NCBI GenBank assembly: GCA_947631855.1
Contig: CANRMX010000005.1
Span: 1-64,000, forward strand
Direction of reading: 5' to 3'
DNA length: 64,000 bases
DNA from: an uncultured Clostridia bacterium
GTDB lineage: Bacteria > Bacillota > Clostridia > Oscillospirales > Acutalibacteraceae
The position numbers and the translations under genes are program-made. Below are positions 36,678 through 46,525 of this stretch, in pieces. Each line of letters opens with the position of its first letter. Position 1 is the first letter of the stretch. A model generated the notes under the pieces. It ran no database searches. It was not told the DNA's origin and was given only the letters and a program-made list of their open reading frames with translations.

Positions 36678-37346
36678 ATGAACGAACAGCTGACGGTGGC
36701 GGCCCTTTTTGATCTCACCCACACCCAGGCGGCCGACTTTTTGGGGCGATTCTGCTACCCTTGGCAGGCGCTGAACGACCTGGGCGCGTTTATCGTGACT
36801 TTGGGTGAGAGCCTGCCCGCCGGGGACTATGAGCAGGTGGACGAGCAGGTGTGGGTCCACCGCACCGCGAAGATCTACCCCAACAACTATATCGCCGGCC
36901 CCTGCATCATCGGCCCGGAGACCGAGGTGCGGCCCGGGGCGTTCATCCGGGGCAAGGCGCTGGTGGGGGCCGGCTGCGTGGTGGGCAATTCCACGGAGCT
37001 GAAAAACATGCTCCTGTTCGATTCCGTGCAGGTGCCCCACTACAACTATGTGGGCGATTCCATCCTGGGCTTCAAGGCCCACATGGGCGCGGGGGCGGTG
37101 ACCTCCAACGTGAAGCAGGACAAATCGCCCGTCACGGTGCGGGTGGGCGATGAGCGCATCGAAACGGGCCTGAAAAAGTTTGGGGCCATGCTGGGCGACC
37201 ACGTAGAGGTGGGCTGCAACAGCGTGCTCAATCCCGGCACGGTGGCGGGCAGAAACGCCCGCATCTATCCGTTGTCCATGGTGCGGGGCTTTGTCCCGGC
37301 GGGGCACGTGTTCAAGGCCGCCGGGAACGTGGTGCCCCTGCGGTAG
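36678..37346 (+). CDS. left-handed beta-helix (hexapeptide repeat) acyltransferase-like protein
   Basis: 222 aa; IAGPCIIGPETEVRPGAFIRGKALVGAGCVVGNSTELKNMLLFD. Confidence 0.85.
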   Translation: MNEQLTVAALFDLTHTQAADFLGRFCYPWQALNDLGAFIVTLGESLPAGDYEQVDEQVWVHRTAKIYPNNYIAGPCIIGPETEVRPGAFIRGKALVGAGCVVGNSTELKNMLLFDSVQVPHYNYVGDSILGFKAHMGAGAVTSNVKQDKSPVTVRVGDERIETGLKKFGAMLGDHVEVGCNSVLNPGTVAGRNARIYPLSMVRGFVPAGHVFKAAGNVVPLR

Positions 37347-37387
37347 CAGATTCACGAAAACTCAGTCCGCGGAAGGGAGGCGGTACG

Positions 37388-39130
37388 GTGGAGGCGGTCA
37401 AAGAAGCGTTTGCATATTTCCTGCACTCGGGCCTGCTGCCCGGCGTGCTGTTGATCCTGCGGGCCGTCACGCCGGTAGCGGCTCTCTATGTGGTGTGGCG
37501 GTGCTACACGTCGTTTAAGAAGGGACAGCGCCGGCGGGACCCGCTGATCGTCCTGTGGGACGAGGGCTCGGGGGCCCGCTTCCCGGTGCTGTATTGGGAA
37601 AATTCCATCGGCCGCAGCCGCAGCTGCGACATCGTTCTGCCCGATCCCCAGGTCTCCCGCGACCACGCGGTGCTGATGCGCCGGGCGGAGGGCTGGTTCA
37701 TCTGCGACACCGGCTCCAAGGCCGGGGTGTGGGTCAACGGGGAAAAGGTGGAGGGCCGGGCGCTGGTGGGCGCCGGGGACCGCATCACCCTGGGCGGCGT
37801 TACCCTTTCCCTGTGGAATTCCGATGCTGCGCCGCCCAAGCGCCGCCGGGTGTTCACGGGCTTCTCCCGGGAGGCCGCCTCACCGCGCAAGCTGCTGCTG
37901 GCGGTCACGCTGGTGCAGTTTTTGATGGCCATCCAGGCCAGCCTGAACGGCGGGCACTTTGCCCCTGCCCAGTGGCTCCCCTTCGGGGTGCTGCTGGTGC
38001 TGGAATGGGGCTTCTTTGCGGTGTCGGTGGGCGTGCTGCGCCATGTGAGCTTTGAGCTGGAGACCGTCGGCTTCCTCCTCTCCGGCATGGGGATCCAGCT
38101 GCTGGCGGCCACCGACCTGGCCACCGTCACCACCCAGCTGGCGGCGCTGGTGCTGGGGGTGTGCGTTTTCGCGTTCCTGCTCTGGTTTATGAGCGATTTA
38201 GACCGGGTGGCCAAATGCCGCCTCTGGATCGGCGCGGGGGCGCTGCTGCTGTTCGCGCTGAATCTGGTGATCGGCGACGAGCGCTACGGCTCCAAAAACT
38301 GGATCAGCCTGGGGCCGGTGAGCTTCCAGCCCTCGGAGTTCATCAAGCTGGCCTTCATCTTCGTGGGCACCTCCACCCTGGACCGTTTGCAGACCCGGAA
38401 GAACATCACGGAGTTTTTGATCTTCACCGGGGCCTGCATGGGCTTTTTGGCGCTCCTGCGGGATTTCGGCACGGCGCTGATCTTTTTCGCCTGCTTCCTG
38501 GTGATCGCCTTCATGCGCTCTGGCAGCGTGCGCACCATCGCCCTGGTGCTGATGGCCGCGGCGCTGGGGGTGGTGCTGGTGCTGCGGTTCATGCCCTATG
38601 TGGCGGAGCGCTTTTTGGGCTGGGGCCACGCCTGGCAGCACATCAACGACAGCATGGGCTTCCAGCAGACCCGGGTGCTCACCTACATGGCCAGCGGCGG
38701 CCTTTTGGGCATGGGCCTGGGCAACAGCAGTTTGATCTATATCTTCGCTGCGGACAGCGACCTGGTGTTCGGGCTGCTGTGCGAGGAGCAGGGCCTTTTC
38801 ATGGGGCTGGTGGTGCTGCTGGCCATGGGGCTGTTCATCCTCTACGCCCGCAGCGACGTGGCCCGCAGCCGCTCCACGTTTTTCTCCATCGCCTCCTGCG
38901 CGGCGGCGGGGATGCTCCTGTTCCAGACCTGCCTCAACGTCTTCGGCTCCACCGATCTCCTGCCCCTCACCGGCGTGACGTTCCCGTTCTTCAGCGCCGG
39001 AGGCTCCAGCCTGGTCTCCTGCTGGGGACTGCTGGCATTCATCAAGGTATCGGACGAGCGCACCTATGCGGCGCGCCGGGCAGGCCGCCGGAGGTCAAAA
39101 ATCCCTGAAATGGAGGATATCCGCTCATGA
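37388..39130 (+). CDS. FtsW/RodA/SpoVE-family SEDS protein with N-terminal FHA domain
   Basis: 580 aa; FHA core SIGRSRSCDIVLPDPQVSRDHAVL; SEDS motifs NWISLGPVSFQPSEFIKLAFI and FPFFSAGGSSLVS. Confidence 0.92.
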   Translation: MEAVKEAFAYFLHSGLLPGVLLILRAVTPVAALYVVWRCYTSFKKGQRRRDPLIVLWDEGSGARFPVLYWENSIGRSRSCDIVLPDPQVSRDHAVLMRRAEGWFICDTGSKAGVWVNGEKVEGRALVGAGDRITLGGVTLSLWNSDAAPPKRRRVFTGFSREAASPRKLLLAVTLVQFLMAIQASLNGGHFAPAQWLPFGVLLVLEWGFFAVSVGVLRHVSFELETVGFLLSGMGIQLLAATDLATVTTQLAALVLGVCVFAFLLWFMSDLDRVAKCRLWIGAGALLLFALNLVIGDERYGSKNWISLGPVSFQPSEFIKLAFIFVGTSTLDRLQTRKNITEFLIFTGACMGFLALLRDFGTALIFFACFLVIAFMRSGSVRTIALVLMAAALGVVLVLRFMPYVAERFLGWGHAWQHINDSMGFQQTRVLTYMASGGLLGMGLGNSSLIYIFAADSDLVFGLLCEEQGLFMGLVVLLAMGLFILYARSDVARSRSTFFSIASCAAAGMLLFQTCLNVFGSTDLLPLTGVTFPFFSAGGSSLVSCWGLLAFIKVSDERTYAARRAGRRRSKIPEMEDIRS

Positions 39131-40482
39131 AGACCGTAGGCTTTCGCTCCATTGTGCTGTATATTTTGCTGGCCGCCTTTTTGCTGGGCGCGGGGTACCT
39201 TGCGGTGGAGCTGGCGATCCACGGCGGCGATTGGGCCATGCAGCCCTATAACGGCCACCTGTACGACACGGCGGAGCTGGGCAAGATCACCGACCGCAAC
39301 GGCCATGTGCTGGCCTATACCGATGACGACGGCGACCGCCTCTACGGGGAGAGCGAGGCCATCCGCCGGGCGCTGTTGCACACGGTGGGCGACACCCGGG
39401 GGTACATCAGCACCGGGGTGCAGCACAGCCTGAGCGACCGGCTCACCGGGTACAACTTCATCACAGGACTGAGCGACCTGCCCTTTGGGGGCATCGACCG
39501 GGACGTGGCGCTCACGGTGGATCAGGATGCCTGCGCCGCGGCCTACGGGGCGCTGGAGGGCAGGAACGGCGCGGCGCTGGTGTACAATTACAAGACCGGC
39601 GAGGTGCTGGTGAAGGTGAGCGCCCCGGGCTTCGATCCGGAAAACGAGCCGGAAGATCTGAACGACGATCCCGCCTATAACGGCGTCTATCTGGACAACA
39701 CCCTGTCCGCCTCCTTCACGCCGGGCAGCATTTTCAAGCTGGTCACTCTGACGGCGGCCATGGAGAAGTGGCCGGATTCCTGGAGCCAGCGGGCCTATGC
39801 CTGCGAGGGCAGCATGGAGATCGGCGGCAGCGAAATAACCTGCTTCGACCACACCGCCCACGGCACCCAGACGGCGGCGGAGGCGCTGGGGAATTCCTGC
39901 AACGTGTATTTCGCCCAATTGGCCAACGATATCGGCGGGGAGGCGCTGCAGGCCAAGGCGGAGGCCATGGGGTTCAACCGTTCCTTTTCGTTTGATTCCA
40001 TCCCCACCGCCGAGAGCGAGATCAAACTTTCCGGCGCGGACGCCAACCAGCTGGGCTGGGCGGGCGTGGGGCAGCACACGGTGCTGGTGAATCCCGGCCA
40101 TATGCTGCTGCTGATGGGCAGCATCGCCAACGGTGGCGAAGCGGTGCCGCCCAGGCTCACCAAAAGCGCGGGGCTGCTTCCGGGCCTTTCCGGGGGGGAG
40201 AAGCTGGTGACGGCGGCGGAGGCCGTCCAGCTGAAAGCCCTGATGCGCAGCAACGTGGAAAATTATTACGGGGACTGGAACTTCCCGGCGGGGCTCGATG
40301 TCTGCGCCAAGACGGGCACCGGCGAGGTGGGCGAGGAAAAGGGCCCCAACTGCTGGATGGTGGGCTTCTGCGACAACGCCCAATACCCCTACGCCTTTGC
40401 CGTGGTGGTGGAGGACGGCCCCGGCGGTATGGCCGCCGCCGGCCCGGTGGTGTCCGCCGCCCTTTCCGCGCTGGTAGATTGA
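39127..40482 (+). CDS. penicillin-binding protein transpeptidase (class B-like)
   Basis: 451 aa; SFTPGSIFKLVTL (SxxK), SCN (GNSCNVYF), KTGT; 4-bp overlap with the SEDS gene. Confidence 0.92.
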   Translation: MKTVGFRSIVLYILLAAFLLGAGYLAVELAIHGGDWAMQPYNGHLYDTAELGKITDRNGHVLAYTDDDGDRLYGESEAIRRALLHTVGDTRGYISTGVQHSLSDRLTGYNFITGLSDLPFGGIDRDVALTVDQDACAAAYGALEGRNGAALVYNYKTGEVLVKVSAPGFDPENEPEDLNDDPAYNGVYLDNTLSASFTPGSIFKLVTLTAAMEKWPDSWSQRAYACEGSMEIGGSEITCFDHTAHGTQTAAEALGNSCNVYFAQLANDIGGEALQAKAEAMGFNRSFSFDSIPTAESEIKLSGADANQLGWAGVGQHTVLVNPGHMLLLMGSIANGGEAVPPRLTKSAGLLPGLSGGEKLVTAAEAVQLKALMRSNVENYYGDWNFPAGLDVCAKTGTGEVGEEKGPNCWMVGFCDNAQYPYAFAVVVEDGPGGMAAAGPVVSAALSALVD

Positions 40483-40550
40483 TATGATCCTCTCCTGCCC
40501 GTAGGGCGGGGGAGAAATAAAACAACCCATATGCATAGGAGGATACACCC

Positions 40551-41510
40551 ATGAAGATCGAAAAGCTGCGGCCGGCCTTTCAGGATTACCTGTGGGGCGG
40601 CACCAAACTGCGGGACGTGTACCACAAGGACTGCGACTATCCCCGCGTGGCCGAAAGCTGGGAGCTTTCCACCCATCCCGCCGGGGAGAGCCGCATCGCC
40701 GGGGGAGAATACGACGGCCTGCCGCTCAGCGAATACATCGCTAAGGCCGGCGGGCAGGTGCTGGGCAGCCACTGCACGGCCTTCGACCGCTTCCCGGTGC
40801 TCATCAAGCTGATCGACGCCCGGGAGGCCCTGTCCGTGCAGGTGCACCCCAGCGACGAATACGCCCTGGCCCACGAGGGCGAATACGGCAAGACCGAGAT
40901 GTGGTATGTGCTGGATTGCGACCCCGGCGCTTCCCTGTATTTCGGGGTGAACCGCACCCTCAGCCGGGAGGAATTCCGGCAGCGCATCGCGGACAACACC
41001 GTGCTGGAGGTGCTCAACCGGGAGGACGTGCATCCCGGGGACGTGTTTTTCATCCGATCGGGCACCCTCCACGCCATCGGCGCGGGCATCCTGATCTGCG
41101 AGATCCAGCAGAATTCCAACTGCACCTACCGGGTGTACGATTACGACCGCCGAGGCGCGGACGGCAAGCCCCGGGAACTGCACATCGAAAAGGCCCTGGC
41201 CGTGGCCGATTTGTCTCCCTCCCGGCCTTTCGCGGAGGCCCAGGCGGAGCGGCCCATTCCCGGCGGCAGCGTAAGGCAGCTGGCCGCCTGCAAGTATTTC
41301 ACCGCCAGCCGGTATATTGCCCGGGACGCGGTGACCCTGACGGTGACGGAGGATTCCTTCCTCTCCCTGATGATCACCCAGGGCGCGGGTACCGTGGCGG
41401 GCCCGGAAAATACCGTGGATTTCCTGCCCGGCGACAGCCTGTTCATCCCCGCAGGGACGGGGCAGATCACCGTGAGCGGCGGCTGCACCTTTGTGGCCAC
41501 CGCCGTCTAA
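40551..41510 (+). CDS. manA: mannose-6-phosphate isomerase, class I
   Basis: 319 aa; LSVQVHPSDEYAL, GKTEMWYVLDCDPGA. Confidence 0.93.
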   Translation: MKIEKLRPAFQDYLWGGTKLRDVYHKDCDYPRVAESWELSTHPAGESRIAGGEYDGLPLSEYIAKAGGQVLGSHCTAFDRFPVLIKLIDAREALSVQVHPSDEYALAHEGEYGKTEMWYVLDCDPGASLYFGVNRTLSREEFRQRIADNTVLEVLNREDVHPGDVFFIRSGTLHAIGAGILICEIQQNSNCTYRVYDYDRRGADGKPRELHIEKALAVADLSPSRPFAEAQAERPIPGGSVRQLAACKYFTASRYIARDAVTLTVTEDSFLSLMITQGAGTVAGPENTVDFLPGDSLFIPAGTGQITVSGGCTFVATAV

Positions 41511-41523
41511 AGGAGGAAACTCG

Positions 41524-42468
41524 ATGCGCATCCTGCTGATGGGCGAGCCCATGGGGCTGTTCATGGCCAACACGCCCGGGCCGCTCCACGCGGTGAAGGA
41601 TTTCACCGCCTCCATCGCCGGGGCGGAATACAACGTAGCGGTGGGGCTGGCCCGGCTGGGCCATACCCCGGTGTACTGCACCCGGCTGGGCTTCGATCCC
41701 CTGGGGGAGCGGATCTTGAACGCCCTCCGGGAAAACGGCATCGCCACCGACCTGGTGACCCAGGCCGAGGGGGAGCAGACGGGCCTGATGCTCAAGGGCT
41801 TCGATCCCCACGGCGACCCGGAGATCGCCTACTACCGCCGGGGCTCGGCGGCGTCCAATCTTTCCCCCCACGATATCGACCGCATGGATCTGTTCGGCGT
41901 GGAGCGGGTGCACCTCACGGGGATCTTCCCCGCCGTATCCGAGCGGGCGCTGGCGGCGGTGCGCAGGCTGGTGCGGCGCTGCGAGACACTGGACATCCCC
42001 ATCTCCTTCGATCCCAATCTCCGGCCCCAGCTGTGGCCGGACGAAAAGACCATGCTTTCCACCCTGAACGCCCTGGCCCAGAGCGCGGAGACCGTGCTGC
42101 CGGGCCTCAGCGAGGGCGCGCGCCTGACGGGGAAGACCACCCCGGAGGACATCGCCGCCCAGTACCACCGCTGGGGCGCGAAGAACGTGGTGATCAAGCT
42201 GGGCGCGGAGGGCGCATATTTCTCCGAGGCAAACGGCCGGGCGGGGTATTCGCCGGGCTTCAAGGTGCGGAAGATCGCAGACACCGTGGGGGCTGGGGAC
42301 GGCTTCGCCGCCGGGGTGCTGAGCTCTCTGGCCGAGGGCGAGACGCTGGAGGAGGCCGCCCTCCGGGGCAACGCGGTGGGGGCCATCCAGGTGGCCCACA
42401 AGAGCGACAACGAGGGCCTGCCCACCCGGCAGCAGCTGGCCCAGGTGATCGTGGCCGGCGAGGTGTAG
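41524..42468 (+). CDS. PfkB-family sugar kinase (2-dehydro-3-deoxygluconokinase-like)
   Basis: DTVGAGDGFAAGVLSSL C-terminal PfkB motif; start at MRILLMGEPMG. Confidence 0.9.
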   Translation: MRILLMGEPMGLFMANTPGPLHAVKDFTASIAGAEYNVAVGLARLGHTPVYCTRLGFDPLGERILNALRENGIATDLVTQAEGEQTGLMLKGFDPHGDPEIAYYRRGSAASNLSPHDIDRMDLFGVERVHLTGIFPAVSERALAAVRRLVRRCETLDIPISFDPNLRPQLWPDEKTMLSTLNALAQSAETVLPGLSEGARLTGKTTPEDIAAQYHRWGAKNVVIKLGAEGAYFSEANGRAGYSPGFKVRKIADTVGAGDGFAAGVLSSLAEGETLEEAALRGNAVGAIQVAHKSDNEGLPTRQQLAQVIVAGEV

Positions 42469-42479
42469 CGCAAAATCAA

Positions 42480-42503
42480 GCGGAGAGCAAACCTGCTCTC
42501 CGC
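42480..42503. terminator. hairpin GCGGAGAGCA-AACC-TGCTCTCCGC
   Basis: 10-bp perfect stem between convergent genes. Confidence 0.75.
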
Positions 42504-42542
42504 CTGTACGAAATCTATTCCGCGGCCGAAAAGCCCCTGTGC

Positions 42543-43073
42543 TCAGCCGTGTTCCGGCCCGGTGACGGGCTGGGGGAATTCCTGCCCGAAGGTCTCCACG
42601 GTGACCCGCTCCATGATCTGGTCCTCATGGGGGCGGTCCGCCCGATCTCTGGGGGAGGAAACGATGGCCTGGGCCACTTCGATGCCCTCGATCACCTTGC
42701 CGAAGGCGGCGTACTGGCCGTCCAGATGGGGCGCGTCGGCCACCATGATGAAGAACTGGGAACCGGCGCTGTTGGGCCGCATGGAGCGTGCCATGGAGAT
42801 CACGCCGGTGGTGTGCTTGAGGTCGTTTGCAAAGCCGTTGGCGGCGAACTCGCCCTTGATGCCGTAGCCGGGGCCGCCCATGCCGGTGCCCTCGGGGTCG
42901 CCGCCCTGGATCATAAAGCCGGGGATGACCCGGTGGAAGATGGTGCCGTCGTAGAAGCCCTGCTGCACCAGGGACACAAAATTGTTGACCGTGTTGGGGG
43001 CCACGTCGGGATAGAGCTCCACCTTCATGGTGCCGCGGGTCGTTTCGATGGTGACAATGGGATTTTGCATCAT
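42543..43073 (-). CDS. cyclophilin-type peptidyl-prolyl cis-trans isomerase
   Basis: FYDGTIFHRVIPGFMIQGGDPEGTGMGGPGY; start taken at MMQNPIVTIETTRGTM. Confidence 0.95.
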   Translation of the reverse strand: MMQNPIVTIETTRGTMKVELYPDVAPNTVNNFVSLVQQGFYDGTIFHRVIPGFMIQGGDPEGTGMGGPGYGIKGEFAANGFANDLKHTTGVISMARSMRPNSAGSQFFIMVADAPHLDGQYAAFGKVIEGIEVAQAIVSSPRDRADRPHEDQIMERVTVETFGQEFPQPVTGPEHG

Positions 43074-43188
43074 ATCAGTCCTTTGTTTGATTTTGCACGT
43101 CCTGCGCTCCCATTGTAGCACAGAACTGGGGAAAAGTCTCCCCTTTTGACAGATGTTCAGAAAAAATTTACAGGGTCGGGGTGGGAAC

Positions 43189-43959
43189 ATGAAGCTGATA
43201 TCGTGGAACGTAAACGGGCTGAGGGCCTGTATGGGCAAGGGATTCGCGGACTTCCTCCGGGCGGAGGACCCGGACGTGATCTGCCTGCAGGAGACGAAGA
43301 TGCAGCCCCAGCAGGCGGATTTCGATTTTCCCGGCTACCGGGAATACTGGAACTCCGCCACGGTAAAGAAGGGCTATTCGGGCACGGCGATCTTCACCAA
43401 GGCAGAGCCGGAAACCGTGACCTTCGGCCTGGGCGACGCGGAATTTGACGGCGAAGGCCGGGTGATCGCGGCGGAATACGGGGACTTCATTCTGGTGACG
43501 GTGTACACGCCCAATGCCCAGCGGGACCTGGTGCGCATCCAGTACCGGATGCAGTTTGAGGACAAGTTCCGGGCCTATCTCAAGACCCTCCGGGCGAAAA
43601 AGCCCGTGATCGTCTGCGGCGACATGAACGTGGCCCACCGGCCCATCGACCTGAAAAATCCCAAAAGCAACATCGGCAACGCGGGCTTCTCCTATGAGGA
43701 GCGGGGAAAATTCGCGGAGCTGCTGGCCGCCGGATTCGTGGACACCTTCCGGTATTTCTATCCCGACCGGGCCGACGCCTATTCCTGGTGGAGCTATATG
43801 TACAATGCCCGGCAGAACAACACCGGCTGGCGCATCGACTATTTCCTGGCGGACGAGCGGCTTATCGGCCGTTTGGCCGACGGGCAGATCTTGTCCCAGG
43901 TGCCGGGCAGCGACCACTGCCCGGTGGCGCTGATCTTAAAAGAGGAGGCGGCACAATGA
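43189..43959 (+). CDS. exodeoxyribonuclease III
   Basis: MKLISWNVNGLRA, CLQETKMQ, GDMNVAHRPIDL, GSDHCPVAL. Confidence 0.96.
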   Translation: MKLISWNVNGLRACMGKGFADFLRAEDPDVICLQETKMQPQQADFDFPGYREYWNSATVKKGYSGTAIFTKAEPETVTFGLGDAEFDGEGRVIAAEYGDFILVTVYTPNAQRDLVRIQYRMQFEDKFRAYLKTLRAKKPVIVCGDMNVAHRPIDLKNPKSNIGNAGFSYEERGKFAELLAAGFVDTFRYFYPDRADAYSWWSYMYNARQNNTGWRIDYFLADERLIGRLADGQILSQVPGSDHCPVALILKEEAAQ

Positions 43960-44678
43960 AGCCCATCGAACAGCTGAAACAGTGGCTCGACGAGAGCCCA
44001 AATACGGTCTTCCTGGGCGGCGCGGGAGTCTCCACCGCCAGCGGCATCCCGGATTTCCGCAGCGCCCACGGGCTCTATATGGAGAAGAAGCAGGGCATCT
44101 CCTACGAGGAAATGCTCTCCCACGAATACCTCACCCACCACAGCGACCAGTTCTACGATTTTCTGCGGAACGTGATGCTCTATCCCGATGCCAAGCCCAA
44201 CGCCGCCCACTACGCCCTGGCCAAGCTGGAGGAGGCGGGAAAGCTGCAGGCGGTGATCACCCAGAACATCGACGGCCTGCACCAGATGGCCGGGAGCAAA
44301 AACGTCATCGAGCTCCACGGCAACGAGAACCGCTACTACTGCCTTTCCTGCGGCAAGCAGTACGATATGTCCGTGGTGACCGGCTGCACCGGCACGCCCC
44401 GGTGCACCTGCGGCGGCGTCATCCGGCCGGACGTGGTGCTGTACGGGGAAATGCTCAACCATCGCGACCTGCTGCGGGCGGTGCGCTACGCGGAGGAGTG
44501 CGCGCTGATGATCGTGGCCGGCACGTCGCTGGTGGTCTATCCGGTGGCCGGGCTGGTGAATGAGCTCTCGCCCTCCGCCCGCCTGGTCATCCTCAACCGC
44601 GACCCCACGCCGTATGATGCCCGAGCGGACTTGATCTTTAGGGATGACTTGACCGAGGTACTACAGGCGATCACATGA
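43956..44678 (+). CDS. SIR2-family NAD-dependent protein deacylase
   Basis: [27 protein letters not shown], CxxC pair CLSC/CTCG; ATGA overlap with the exonuclease gene. Confidence 0.95.
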   Translation: MKPIEQLKQWLDESPNTVFLGGAGVSTASGIPDFRSAHGLYMEKKQGISYEEMLSHEYLTHHSDQFYDFLRNVMLYPDAKPNAAHYALAKLEEAGKLQAVITQNIDGLHQMAGSKNVIELHGNENRYYCLSCGKQYDMSVVTGCTGTPRCTCGGVIRPDVVLYGEMLNHRDLLRAVRYAEECALMIVAGTSLVVYPVAGLVNELSPSARLVILNRDPTPYDARADLIFRDDLTEVLQAIT

Positions 44679-44700
44679 GTCCCATCTCAATTATACTATT

Positions 44701-44729
44701 GGGCCTCCCTGCCTTCGGCAGGGAGGCCC
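44701..44729 (+). terminator. strong terminator hairpin GGGCCTCCCTGCC-TTC-GGCAGGGAGGCCC
   Basis: 13-bp perfect stem downstream of sir2. Confidence 0.8.
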
Positions 44730-44755
44730 TGTAATAAAAAGCGGGGGATACGTTT

Positions 44756-44818
44756 GATCTCCACGCCGACCTCATTTTCCGGGAGGATTTGACCGAGGTG
44801 CTCCAATCAGCAACCTGA
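44756..44818 (+). pseudogene. relic of a diverged sir2 3' end
   Basis: encodes DLHADLIFREDLTEVLQSAT*; compare intact Sir2 C-terminus [20 protein letters not shown]. Confidence 0.75.
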
Positions 44819-44829
44819 GGTTGCACGCA

Positions 44830-44990
44830 CGACGCGTTTCGCACGCTTTAAGGCGTGCTGGCGCCATAGTGAAATAACTTTCTCGGTTGCGGAATCTTTT
44901 GCCTGCTGGCCGCAAATGGGCTGCGCTTACACGCCACTGGCTCCAAGCCACATGAACGTGCCTCCCCGCCCTACGGGCGGGGAGACACTA
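44830..44990 (+). repeat. dispersed intergenic repeat, copy D, ending in GTGCCTCCCCGCCC-TAC-GGGCGGGGAGACAC
   Basis: GACGCGTTTCGCACGCTTTAAGGCGTGCTGG...CTCGGTTGCGGAATCTTTTGCCTGCTGGCCGC. Confidence 0.8.
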
Positions 44991-44999
44991 AAATATATT

Positions 45000-45389
45000 T
45001 TACCGATTCAAATCCAGCTTGATCTGCGTGGTGGAGATCTCCGGGGTGCGGGGCAGGTACACCACCTGGCACAGGTCCTTGAGGAAGTCGAACTTCCCGG
45101 CCCAGTCGTCGCCCATGACGAAGGTGTCCACGTGGTACTCCACCACGTCGGAGCGCTTCTGCTCCCAGTTCTCCTCAGGGATCACCAAGTCCACGTACCG
45201 CACGGCCTCCAGCAGCTGCCGGCGCTTTTCGTAATCGAAGTAGCATTTCTTCTGCTTTTCGTTCCAGTTGAATTCGTCGGTGGACAGGGCCACGATCAGG
45301 TAATCGCCGTACTCCTTGGCCCTGCGCAGCAGATTGATATGCCCATAGTGGAGCAGGTCGAAGGTGCCGTAGGTGATGACGCGCTTCAT
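45000..45389 (-). CDS. tagD: glycerol-3-phosphate cytidylyltransferase
   Basis: 129 aa MKRVITYGTFDLLHYGHINLLRRAKEYGD. Confidence 0.96.
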   Translation of the reverse strand: MKRVITYGTFDLLHYGHINLLRRAKEYGDYLIVALSTDEFNWNEKQKKCYFDYEKRRQLLEAVRYVDLVIPEENWEQKRSDVVEYHVDTFVMGDDWAGKFDFLKDLCQVVYLPRTPEISTTQIKLDLNR

Positions 45390-46525
45390 GCTTGTTGCCT
45401 CCTCATTTTTTCCAGATGATCCGCGACCTGCCGGGCAGCGGAGCCATTCTCGCAGATGCCGAATTCCCGGCGGAAAGCCGCTGTCCGTTCCCGCTGGAGA
45501 TCGGGGTCGAAATCCAGAATGATCCGTTCCAGCTCGTCGTTGGTCTCCGCCCGGGCAAAGGGCAGCCGGTCGATGTCGAAATAGAAATTGCGGTCGCCGC
45601 GGTAGGCGGCCAGATCGTTCACATAGGCGAAGCAGGGCCGGCCGGTGTGCATGAAATCGAACATCACCGAGGAGTAATCGGTAAGCAGCCCGTCCGCCGC
45701 CACATACAGCTCCTGAATATCGGGATAATCCGAGGCGTTGACCACGTACCGCGGGTCCAGTTTCAGCTGGGATGCCTTCTCCGCGATGTTGGGATGCAGC
45801 CGCGCTAAAATCAGCCACTCCCCGCCGAACCGCCTGCCCAGGGCTTCGGCCACCCGGCGGTAGTCCACGTCGTAGACCTCCAGCCCCTGATCCTTCCGGA
45901 AGGTGGGCGCGTAGAGCAGCAGCTTCCTGTCCGGGGAGATTCCCAGCGCCGCCTGCACCTTCTCGATCAATTCCGGGTATTCGCCGAACAGCACGTCGTT
46001 GCGCGGGAAGCCGCATTCCAGCACCGCGCCCGGATACCAGAAGGCCCGGCGGTAGATCTCCGTCAAAAACCGGCTGTCGGAGAGGAACAGATCGGCCATG
46101 GCCGAGTCCTTTTTGGCGGCGCGGATATAGTCCGCAGGCAGGGCGTCTCCGGCATCGCCCTCGATGCGCTTCAGCGGGAACCCGTGCCACGTCTGGACGT
46201 AAATTTGGTTTTTCCTTTTGAACAGGTGTCCCCATTTACGGCAATTATCCACCCAAACTCTGGCAGTACAGCGGTGGTAGATTTCTTTTACCGTCCCGAT
46301 TTTCACCGGGTGAACGTCAGGGGGCAAGGAAGTGGCTTCTTTACTGCCGAGAACTGCCCAATATACTTTCCATCCCCGGGCTTTCAACTCCTCGGCAATG
46401 GCCTTCGGACTGTCTGAATATCCTTTGCCTGCATAGCTTTGGCAGAAAACTTTGTTTGCTTTTTTAGGCAAAAGAGAGAAAAAGGCGCAGAAACTGTTTC
46501 GCTTTATTTTTTCCAGAAAGTCCAT
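45386..46525 (-). CDS. CDP-glycerol glycerophosphotransferase family protein (TagB/TagF-like)
   Basis: 379 aa; YVQTWHGFPLKRI, ADGLLTDYSSVMFDF. Confidence 0.93.
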   Translation of the reverse strand: MDFLEKIKRNSFCAFFSLLPKKANKVFCQSYAGKGYSDSPKAIAEELKARGWKVYWAVLGSKEATSLPPDVHPVKIGTVKEIYHRCTARVWVDNCRKWGHLFKRKNQIYVQTWHGFPLKRIEGDAGDALPADYIRAAKKDSAMADLFLSDSRFLTEIYRRAFWYPGAVLECGFPRNDVLFGEYPELIEKVQAALGISPDRKLLLYAPTFRKDQGLEVYDVDYRRVAEALGRRFGGEWLILARLHPNIAEKASQLKLDPRYVVNASDYPDIQELYVAADGLLTDYSSVMFDFMHTGRPCFAYVNDLAAYRGDRNFYFDIDRLPFARAETNDELERIILDFDPDLQRERTAAFRREFGICENGSAARQVADHLEKMRRQQA

